A DNA stretch of 49,907 bases from an uncultured Proteiniphilum sp. (lineage in GTDB: Bacteria > Bacteroidota > Bacteroidia > Bacteroidales > Dysgonomonadaceae): positions 1 through 49,907 of the forward strand of contig NZ_CALNAT010000253.1 in NCBI RefSeq assembly GCF_937873925.1, read 5' to 3'. Each line of letters begins with the position of its first letter. Positions within the stretch are counted from its first letter, which is position 1. The translations under genes were made by a program, and so were the position numbers. Under the pieces are notes generated by a model. The model worked only from the letters and a program-made list of their open reading frames with translations. It did not search any database and had not been told where the DNA came from. Below are positions 34,139 through 40,460 of the stretch, in pieces.

Positions 34139-34798
34139 TCAGACCTTCTGCCCGTAAGCGAGATCTCCGGCATCCCCGATACCGGGCACGATATAAGACG
34201 ATTCGTTTAATCCGGGATCAATAACGGCAGCCCAGATAGTAGTTTTGTCTCCGGGAAAATTTTCCCTGCAATAGTCTATTGCCTGCCTGCTGGCAATAAT
34301 GGTTGCTATATGAATATGCGCAGGCGTTCCCCTTGTGAGCAGCGCCCTGTAAGTCAACTCCATGCTGCTCCCTGTCGCCAGCATCGGATCGGCCAGGATC
34401 AAGGTTTTCCCTTCTATGGAAGGCGACGCAATGTATTCGATATGTATGTCGAACGACTGGTGCCCGGTCTCTTTATATTTCCTGTATGCCGACACAAAAG
34501 CGTTTTCCGCTCCGTCGAAATAATTCAGCATACCATGATGAAACGGAAGTCCCGCCCTGAGAATGGTGGCGATTACGATTTCCTCCTCAGGAACACTTAC
34601 CTCAGCAACATCAAGCGGCGTGCTCACTTCAATCTTCTTGTAATGAAATCCTTTACTCATCTCGTAGGCCATGATCTCCCCGATGCGTTCTATGTTCCTG
34701 CGGAATCGGAGCCTGTCGTTCTGGATGGAGACATCCCTTATTTCACGGATAAAAGAGTTAAGTAAGGAATTAGTGTCCGAAAAGTTGTTTACTTCCAT
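34139..34798 (-). CDS. upp: Uracil phosphoribosyltransferase
   Basis: This 219-residue salvage enzyme makes UMP from uracil and PRPP. I chose the ATG at 34798 (MEVNNFSDTNSLLNSF), which matches the usual Bacteroidales N-terminus; an earlier in-frame ATG at 34813 would add five residues. The PRPP-binding motif ILADPMLATGSSM is at about 130, and the uracil-binding C-terminal SSYIVPGIGDAGDLAYG is intact, as is ILRAGLPFHHGML. It is divergent from pckA, and a minus-strand -7 box TACCTTTG lies at 34895-34902. Confidence 0.95.
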   Translation of the reverse strand: MEVNNFSDTNSLLNSFIREIRDVSIQNDRLRFRRNIERIGEIMAYEMSKGFHYKKIEVSTPLDVAEVSVPEEEIVIATILRAGLPFHHGMLNYFDGAENAFVSAYRKYKETGHQSFDIHIEYIASPSIEGKTLILADPMLATGSSMELTYRALLTRGTPAHIHIATIIASRQAIDYCRENFPGDKTTIWAAVIDPGLNESSYIVPGIGDAGDLAYGQKV

Positions 34799-34978
34799 TT
34801 TCTGTTCAATCAATTTTATCGCTCTCAGCTTATCACGGAGTACAATGAATCTCTCCCGTTCTTTACTGTACGAAGTAATTATTTCCGGAAAACAAAGGTA
34901 ATGATTTTCCGCTCATTCCTAAACTTTTCATTCTCTTTTTTGTTCAATCAGTTCAGTCGCTTTGAGTTTTTGTTGCTT

Positions 34979-34990
34979 AACGAAAGCGTT
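34979..34990. promoter_or_regulatory. Palindromic operator candidate AACGAAAGCGTT
   Basis: An AACG-N4-CGTT inverted repeat sits in the 16-base context GCTTAACGAAAGCGTT. It differs by one base from the site ahead of dnaX (27234-27249). It lies about 80 bases from either -7 box. Confidence 0.35.
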
Positions 34991-35068
34991 GAAAAGGCGC
35001 ACAGGTAAAAAAACAACCAATTAAAGAAAAATTTCTTTAATTATTTTCCTGTTTGAAGGAATTTGTTT

Positions 35069-35076
35069 ATTTTTGT
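35069..35076 (+). promoter_or_regulatory. Candidate -7 box (TATTTTTG) for pckA
   Basis: It matches TAnnTTTG, 70 bases upstream of the pckA ATG. A TTTG at 35053 is too close for a normal -33 element. Confidence 0.35.
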
Positions 35077-35146
35077 ATGCCTGTTTTTAGGTTGATCCAC
35101 ATGCAAGTTTTATACGTTCATAATATTAAACCCTAATTTTATCAAA

Positions 35147-36739
35147 ATGGCAAATTTAGATTTAAGCAAGTATGGCATTACGGGCGATTTTGAGATCGTT
35201 CATAATCCTTCCTACGAGACGCTTTTCCAGGATGAAATGAATCCGGCGAATCAAGGTTTCGAAAAGGCTAAATTAACAAAGAGCGGCGCTACAGCCGTTT
35301 ACACCGGCAAATTCACCGACCGTTCTACCAAAGACAAATTCATCGTGGAAGATGACATCACAAGAGATACCCTTTGGTGGGACGGCACTATCAACCGTCC
35401 TTGCAGCGCAGAAGCATTCAATCATTGCAAAGGCCTGGTAGCCGATCAACTTTCCAAAGCAAACAAACTGTATGTAGTGGATACATTCTGCGGTACAAAC
35501 GCCGACACGCGTATGAAAGTGCGTTTCGTGATGGAAGTTGCCTGGCAGGCCCACTTCGTAACCAATATGTTCATCCGTCCCTCGCACTATGAACTGGCCA
35601 ATTACGGAGAACCCGATTTCGTATGCCTTAACGGGTCCAAAGTAACCAACGATAAATGGCAGGAGCAAGGACTGAATTCGGAGAACTTCACCCTGTTCGA
35701 CCTTACCCAGAGAATGCAGGTGATCGGTGGAACATGGTATGGCGGCGAAATGAAAAAGGGAATGTTCGCCCTGATGAACTACTATTTGCCATTAAAGGGA
35801 ATTGCCTCCATGCACTGCTCCGCCAATGTGGGTGAAGAGGGCGACGTAGCTGTTTTCTTCGGCCTCTCCGGAACAGGAAAGACCACTCTTTCAGCCGACC
35901 CGAAACGTTATCTGATCGGTGACGACGAGCACGGATGGGACGAACACGGAGTATTTAACTATGAAGGCGGTTGCTACGCGAAAGTGATCAACCTGAGCGA
36001 AGAAAACGAGCCGGATATCTGGAGAGCTATCCGTCGTGACGCACTTCTTGAAAACGTGACCGTGGACGATGAAGGAAATATCGATTATGCCGACGGTTCT
36101 ACCACCGAAAACACCCGTGTTTCGTATCCTATTTACCACATCAGCAAAATCGTTCTTCCGTCACGCGCCGGCCACGCCAGCAAGATTATTTATCTGTCGG
36201 CCGACGCCTTCGGCGTATTGCCTCCGGTATCTATCCTCGACGACAACCAGGCACAGTACCACTTCCTCTGCGGATTTACTTCCAAACTGGCAGGTACCGA
36301 GCGTGGTATCACCGAACCGCAGCCCTCGTTCTCTCCCGCTTTCGGAGAAGCGTTTCTCACGCTGCACCCCACTATGTACGCACAACGGTTGGTTGAGAAA
36401 ATGAATCAGCACAACGCCAAAGCATATCTGGTAAATACCGGGTGGAACGGAACGGGAAAACGTATTTCTCTGAAAGATACGCGCGCCATCATCGATGCTA
36501 TCATCGACGGTTCGATCGAGAATGCGGAAAAAGTGCATATCCCGATCATGAACCTGACGGCTCCTGCAAAACTGGAAGGCGTTTCCGATATCCTCGACCC
36601 GCGCAACACGTATGCCGATAAGAGCGAATGGGAAGCCAAAGCCAAAAAGCTTGCCGGCATGTATATTGAAAACTTCAAGCAATATTGCGACAACGATGCG
36701 GCCATAGCATTGATCCCCTCGGGACCGCAATTAGACTAA
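35147..36739 (+). CDS. pckA: Phosphoenolpyruvate carboxykinase (ATP)
   Basis: This 530-residue cytoplasmic enzyme interconverts oxaloacetate + ATP and phosphoenolpyruvate + CO2 + ADP. In Bacteroidales it commonly works in the carboxylating direction of succinate fermentation. Signatures are the ATP P-loop GLSGTGKTTLSADP at about residue 244, the metal-site segment IGDDEHGWDEHGVFNYEGGCYAK, the substrate arginine region FVMEVAWQAHFVTNMFIRP, and YLVNTGWNGTGKRISLKDTRAII near the C-terminus. The length is standard. It has its own leader and a strong terminator, so it is probably monocistronic. Confidence 0.98.
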   Translation: MANLDLSKYGITGDFEIVHNPSYETLFQDEMNPANQGFEKAKLTKSGATAVYTGKFTDRSTKDKFIVEDDITRDTLWWDGTINRPCSAEAFNHCKGLVADQLSKANKLYVVDTFCGTNADTRMKVRFVMEVAWQAHFVTNMFIRPSHYELANYGEPDFVCLNGSKVTNDKWQEQGLNSENFTLFDLTQRMQVIGGTWYGGEMKKGMFALMNYYLPLKGIASMHCSANVGEEGDVAVFFGLSGTGKTTLSADPKRYLIGDDEHGWDEHGVFNYEGGCYAKVINLSEENEPDIWRAIRRDALLENVTVDDEGNIDYADGSTTENTRVSYPIYHISKIVLPSRAGHASKIIYLSADAFGVLPPVSILDDNQAQYHFLCGFTSKLAGTERGITEPQPSFSPAFGEAFLTLHPTMYAQRLVEKMNQHNAKAYLVNTGWNGTGKRISLKDTRAIIDAIIDGSIENAEKVHIPIMNLTAPAKLEGVSDILDPRNTYADKSEWEAKAKKLAGMYIENFKQYCDNDAAIALIPSGPQLD

Positions 36740-36759
36740 CAGTTCATATATTATCCGTT

Positions 36760-36796
36760 AAAAAACCCGCTTCGCAGATGTGAGGCGGGTTTTTTT
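36760..36796 (+). terminator. Rho-independent terminator after pckA
   Basis: The inverted repeat AAAAACCCGC / GCGGGTTTTTTT has a loop of about 14 bases. The A and T flanks allow it to work in both directions, also for the convergent DUF1080 gene. Confidence 0.8.
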
Positions 36797-36873
36797 CTTG
36801 GTTTCGGTTTGTCCCCCAATGGCTCCTGTTCTCGTGTATCGAAACAATTCACTCACGGGGTTCGGGTCTATAT

Positions 36874-37668
36874 TTACTCCTTCAGTATCATAATCTCCAC
36901 TTTCCGGAAATCGATCGGATGCCCTTCGCTCTGCAGGGAAATAGTGCCCCCGATTAACATTTTATCGCCGTTGTTCAGTTCAATCAGTTTGGCGTAAGTA
37001 GCATCCCGCTCGTCCAGCTGCGGCTGGCTATACTGAAGCACGGTATCTCCGTTGATGATATGCCTGATCACCTCGTTGCCCCTCACCTCCACCTCGGCGG
37101 TAAACCAGCCTTCGCCAAAAAAATAATCCGAAGAGGAATTGATACAATGATCCTGTATCAATTCATTGTTCATCACAATATTCGTTCCCGGAGTGCAGAC
37201 GTTCATGTTCGTACGCTCCACCAGAGAGTCGCTGCCAAGCAACTGCACCTCAACGGAAGTGGGAAAATCCTGATCTTTCTCCATCGATTCGGGCGTCTGC
37301 CCGTGGACCATAATACCACTGTTTTTATAAGCCCAGCCGGGTGCACCCGGACACTGATCACCCACAATGCGGTACTCAACCCGGAGTTTGTAGTGGGAGA
37401 ACTGATCTTCGTAAAACAGGTGTCCGAACCGGTTATCGAATGAATCATACTGGTCATAGCGTACCTTAATTATCCCATCCTCCACCCGGAAGGTGTTCCC
37501 GAAATTATCCCCCGTTTCATATCCGGTAATTTTCGGTGTCCATCCGGTCAGATCTTTACCGTTAAAAAGCTGTACCCATTCACCTTCTCCGTTCTTTTTC
37601 AGGTCACAGGAGGCAAAAAATGTGATCGAAATAACACTAAACAGGATAAAAAATCTGCTATACTTCAT
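36874..37668 (-). CDS. DUF1080 (3-keto-disaccharide hydrolase-type) lipoprotein
   Basis: This 264-residue lipoprotein has the signal peptide MKYSRFFILFSVISITFFASC with Cys21 as lipid site. The mature domain fits DUF1080, a concanavalin-like jelly roll: WVQLFNGKDLTGWTPKI, FRVEDGIIKV, FSHYKLRVEYRI, NSGIMVHGQ, and WFTAEVEVRGNEVIRHIINGDTVLQYSQPQLD. Some relatives hydrolyse 3-keto-glycosides; others only bind sugars. No polysaccharide utilisation genes are adjacent, so the substrate is unknown. A minus-strand -7 box TATCTTTG lies at 37701-37708, 33 bases upstream. Confidence 0.9.
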   Translation of the reverse strand: MKYSRFFILFSVISITFFASCDLKKNGEGEWVQLFNGKDLTGWTPKITGYETGDNFGNTFRVEDGIIKVRYDQYDSFDNRFGHLFYEDQFSHYKLRVEYRIVGDQCPGAPGWAYKNSGIMVHGQTPESMEKDQDFPTSVEVQLLGSDSLVERTNMNVCTPGTNIVMNNELIQDHCINSSSDYFFGEGWFTAEVEVRGNEVIRHIINGDTVLQYSQPQLDERDATYAKLIELNNGDKMLIGGTISLQSEGHPIDFRKVEIMILKE

Positions 37669-37700
37669 GATTGTGAGGGGTTTAAATTAATAATAAGAGG

Positions 37701-37708
37701 CAAAGATA
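37701..37708 (-). promoter_or_regulatory. Candidate -7 box for the DUF1080 gene
   Basis: It reads TATCTTTG on the minus strand, 33 bases before the ATG. It lies just downstream of the DUF4256 stop, so the two genes are probably transcribed separately. Confidence 0.4.
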
Positions 37709-37722
37709 ATCATTTTTTCACC

Positions 37723-38298
37723 CTACACCTCAAGAATACCGCGAAATCCTCTGGCCGCATAATAGGATTCTGCCCCGTTATGATAAATGAAGACTTGTCC
37801 GTATCGCCGGTCGCCGAACAGCGCACCGCCCATCTTTCGGATATCCGGAGGCGCCGCAATCCAACTCGACGTTTTGGTGTCGAACTCACCCAACCGCTGC
37901 AATGCACGGTACTGTTCTTCCGTCAGAAGCGCTATTCCCATCCCGGATGCCATTCCCATAGCACTGTCCCTTGGCTTATGCTCCTTCCTCGATTCCAGCG
38001 CTTCGGAGTCATAACATACACTTCTGCGACCTTTTGGGCTTTCGGGTGAACAATCGCAAAAGATATATTTACCGGTTTCCTTATCGTATCCTATTACATC
38101 GGGTTCACCTCCGGTCTCTTCCATCTCATTGAGTGACCATAATTTTTCCGGATGTTTTTCCAGCCTGCTCTGGATCTTATCCCATTCAAGCCCTTCGTGC
38201 CGGTTCATATTCTTCTCAAACCGGTTTTGCAGAGTGGGAAGCAATATATTTACCCGCTCTTTCGATAGTTCTCTTTTATTTTGCATTTTATTTTCCAT
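37723..38298 (-). CDS. DUF4256 domain-containing protein
   Basis: This 191-residue soluble protein fits DUF4256 over nearly its whole length. It has LLPTLQNRFEKNMNRHEGLEWDKIQSRLE, WSLNEMEETGGEPDVIGYD, FCDCSPESPKGRRSVCYDSEAL, GMASGMGIALLTEEQYRALQ, and the C-terminal FGDRRYGQVFIYHNGAESYYAARGFRG. No function is known to me. Conserved Cys and His residues in the middle could bind metal, but this is a guess. The 272-base leader to tRNA-Arg holds a hairpin (GAGAG/CTCTC around 38340-38354) and a terminator of the tRNA. Confidence 0.85.
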   Translation of the reverse strand: MENKMQNKRELSKERVNILLPTLQNRFEKNMNRHEGLEWDKIQSRLEKHPEKLWSLNEMEETGGEPDVIGYDKETGKYIFCDCSPESPKGRRSVCYDSEALESRKEHKPRDSAMGMASGMGIALLTEEQYRALQRLGEFDTKTSSWIAAPPDIRKMGGALFGDRRYGQVFIYHNGAESYYAARGFRGILEV

Positions 38299-38510
38299 AA
38301 GGTTCGGTTTTATTCAGTCCATTGGACGTCTGTACCTGAGAGAATTCCTCTCTTACACCTAAACAATCCAGCTAATAATTATGTTTTGTAGCCTTGCCAT
38401 ACAGGTTCAGGGTACGACAACACCGGTACCGCTATCCTTTACCGAAGAATAAGGGCATTGTAAACCACAAAAAAGTGTGCTTGAAACAGCCTGCTTACTG
38501 TGCCCTGAAA

Positions 38511-38540
38511 TAAAAAACCCGATAATCGACGATTATCGGG
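38511..38540 (-). terminator. Terminator of the tRNA-Arg gene
   Basis: A perfect 10-base stem CCCGATAATC / GATTATCGGG with a 3-base loop (38518-38540) is followed on the minus strand by TTTTTTA. It lies about 30 bases after the tRNA 3' end. Confidence 0.85.
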
Positions 38541-38570
38541 AGATTTGATGGGTCTTTACGTTTTTCTTAG

Positions 38571-38642
38571 TAGCACGGCCGGGAATCGAACCCGAATCTA
38601 AAGTTTAGGAAACTTCTATTCTATCCATTGAACTACCGCGCC
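38571..38642 (-). tRNA. tRNA-Arg(CCT)
   Basis: A 72-base cloverleaf reads on the minus strand. The acceptor arm is GGCGCGG / CCGTGCT. The D arm is GTTC-AATGGATA-GAAT. The anticodon arm is GAAGT-TTCCTAA-ACTTT, so the anticodon is CCT, reading AGG. The T arm TCGGG-TTCGATT-CCCGG is canonical. The discriminator base is A and CCA is not encoded, as usual in Bacteroidetes. Confidence 0.95.
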
Positions 38643-38653
38643 GGATGGAACTG

Positions 38654-38684
38654 CAAAAATAGCATTTTTCCGGTTATCTGCAAA
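38654..38684 (-). promoter_or_regulatory. Full-consensus promoter of tRNA-Arg
   Basis: On the minus strand TTTG (38681-38684), exactly 19 bases, then TATTTTTG (38654-38661) match the Bacteroidetes TTTG-N19-TAnnTTTG promoter. The -7 box ends 11 bases before the tRNA 5' end. This is the best promoter match I found in the window. Confidence 0.7.
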
Positions 38685-38695
38685 AGAAACGGGCA

Positions 38696-38710
38696 TGATA
38701 ATCATTATCA
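38696..38710. promoter_or_regulatory. Exact 7-1-7 Fur box
   Basis: The sequence TGATAATCATTATCA is a perfect inverted repeat (7-base arms, one central base). It equals the 7-1-7 Fur consensus TGATAATNATTATCA. It lies between the divergent tRNA-Arg promoter and the flavodoxin gene (ATG 145 bases downstream). Confidence 0.6.
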
Positions 38711-38854
38711 CACAAATCCATAATTAAAGCGAGTTCCACACACCATAATGTAAAAATAAAATAGTCATGTGAAAAGATATTTGCCTCTTACGCAGACAAA
38801 CAATTTTCTTTTTGAGTTGTTAATCAATAAATCCAAAAAGATTATCACAAAATT

Positions 38855-39355
38855 ATGAACAAAATAGCCATCCTGTACGGATCATCGGGCGGCAATGCGG
38901 AATCCATAGCAAGACAGGTACAGGACCTGTTTGACGGAAATGCCGATTTATACAATGTAGAGAGTGTCTCCACCGATGAAATAAGGGATTATCCCTATTT
39001 CATACTCGGAACTTCCACGACAGGTATAGGCGATCTGCAGGATGACTGGGACGGATTTCTTTCCACTTTTGCCAGAATAGACCTCTCGGGGAAAAAGGTA
39101 GCTATCTTCGCTTTGGGCGACAGCGCCTCCTATTCGACCAGTTTTGCCGAATCAATGAAAGTTATCTACGACGAGATAAGCGACAAAACCGAAATCGTAG
39201 GCCGCGTTCCCGATGAAGGATACACCTATGACGACTCTAACGCCGTGATCGACGGTGTATGGGTAGGCCTTCCCATCGACGAGGATAACGAGTACGACAT
39301 GACCGAAGAACGCCTGGCCAATTGGGTGGAGGCACTGAAGAAAGAGTTCGTATAG
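38855..39355 (+). CDS. fldA: Flavodoxin
   Basis: This 166-residue cytoplasmic FMN-binding electron carrier can replace ferredoxin when iron is scarce. The phosphate-binding loop is ILYGSSGGNAESIA at residues 5-18, a slightly altered form of the usual TGNT-type loop. GTSTTGIGDLQDDWDGFL and FALGDSASYSTSFAESM supply the isoalloxazine-contacting loops. The C-terminal part GLPIDEDNEYDMTEERLANWVEALKKEF is typical of long-chain flavodoxins. The AT-rich leader carries an exact Fur box 145-159 bases upstream and a near-consensus -7 box GATATTTG at 38776-38783. Confidence 0.93.
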   Translation: MNKIAILYGSSGGNAESIARQVQDLFDGNADLYNVESVSTDEIRDYPYFILGTSTTGIGDLQDDWDGFLSTFARIDLSGKKVAIFALGDSASYSTSFAESMKVIYDEISDKTEIVGRVPDEGYTYDDSNAVIDGVWVGLPIDEDNEYDMTEERLANWVEALKKEFV

Positions 39356-39418
39356 TAGGGGGTTGTACCGAAGTTGTTAACAACAATTCATGCAATTAAG
39401 TAAAAGCAAATAATCAAA

Positions 39419-40399
39419 ATGGTAAAAACAAAACGCTTTGTTTTACTGGCAGCCCTCGTAATGGTTTTGTCGGTAGATTCTTATAGTATTGAATCTGATC
39501 AGGATTTCACATTAAACAAAATTGCCCAGGCATCGGAGAAGACTTCGGTAAACACAAATCCCACCCGTTTGGGTCAAACAGATGTGGACGAGGTCGCCAA
39601 TCTTCTTCTGGCTGCCTTTGCCGCCTTGGGGACAGTACTTACCTGGCAGGCCATTCGCAGGGAATCGAAACAACAGCAGATCAAGCGCACCTTTCAGGCT
39701 AAAATTCTGTCCGACCTGATAAGGCACATGTACCGGAATAAAGTATGTATTTGTGCAACACACTGGAAACTCCAGGAAGAAGGATTCGACAAATATTATC
39801 CGTCGGAAGAGCACTTGCTAAAGTTAAAACTTCTCCCGGAAGATCTTCGTTTCGACCGTTTCGACAATACACCTGCTTATTATGATATCCTGCATGAACT
39901 GGAATTGAAGTTCAGGAATTTCAATATTGAAGTGGATGTCTCTTTAGAGCATCTGAAACAACAAAATATAGATGAGAAAACCAAGATACGGGATCTGGAA
40001 GTACTCGAATTCAAGTCCCAGTTGCTGACGAGTGACATTATCAATCTGATGCATACCCTGAAACTCCCTGTTGTGGAAGAAGAGAATAAAAGCTCCGGGG
40101 AAAGTCCTCTGAAATACACTCCCATGGAAAGCGACAACGCGGACCAAAACAGTTTATGGAAAAAGTTCCACGCGGACATTCCGTGGGAGTATATTGAAAA
40201 TGTGAGAAAATTCCTGGCATCCAAGTCTGCCCGTTACTCGAAGTTGCATCCCGCAGAACTTCCTTCAAAACCTTGCCGTCCGGATCACAGAGGTGAGAGA
40301 ACAGGCTATTTCGACGATGTACTACAACTTTCCGAATATTTAGACAATGACATCAAGGGCGAATATCCAAAAATTCACTTGATTGAATTCCAGGTCTGA
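39419..40399 (+). CDS. Membrane protein of unknown function
   Basis: This 326-residue protein is one I do not recognise. The N-terminus MVKTKRFVLLAALVMVLSVDSYS looks like a signal peptide. A second hydrophobic helix at about 57-78 (EVANLLLAAFAALGTVLTW) is followed by a basic stretch (RRESKQQQIKRTF), so the long remainder should be cytoplasmic. That part is mostly helical and charged, with RHMYRNKVCICATHWKLQEEGFDKYYP, a segment rich in Lys/Glu near 170-230, and DIPWEYIENVRKFLASKSARYSKLHP. It lies 63 bases after flavodoxin on the same strand and could share its transcript. No catalytic motif is evident. Confidence 0.7.
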   Translation: MVKTKRFVLLAALVMVLSVDSYSIESDQDFTLNKIAQASEKTSVNTNPTRLGQTDVDEVANLLLAAFAALGTVLTWQAIRRESKQQQIKRTFQAKILSDLIRHMYRNKVCICATHWKLQEEGFDKYYPSEEHLLKLKLLPEDLRFDRFDNTPAYYDILHELELKFRNFNIEVDVSLEHLKQQNIDEKTKIRDLEVLEFKSQLLTSDIINLMHTLKLPVVEEENKSSGESPLKYTPMESDNADQNSLWKKFHADIPWEYIENVRKFLASKSARYSKLHPAELPSKPCRPDHRGERTGYFDDVLQLSEYLDNDIKGEYPKIHLIEFQV

Positions 40400-40460
40400 G
40401 TTCCCTCTAAGAAACAGGTAAAACCACTAAAACCGGAAATGGGTCATGCCCTCCGATTTA

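Larger units (their letters stand above)
34799..35146. other. Divergent control region between upp and pckA
   Basis: This 348-base spacer has no credible ORF. It contains a minus-strand -7 box (34895-34902, TACCTTTG), the palindrome AACGAAAGCGTT (34979-34990) preceded by GCTT, and a plus-strand -7 box TATTTTTG (35069-35076) 70 bases before pckA. Confidence 0.5.

Noticed and set aside
38299..38360. Possible glycine riboswitch before the DUF4256 gene
   Set aside because: The minus strand has CTCTCAGGTACAG next to a GAGAG/CTCTC hairpin, which recalls the 3' part of a glycine aptamer. The conserved CCGAAGG core is absent and the stem is far too short.
38571..38642. tRNA-Arg as an integration site of a mobile element
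   Set aside because: No integrase, no direct repeat of the tRNA 3' end and no foreign-looking genes were found nearby.
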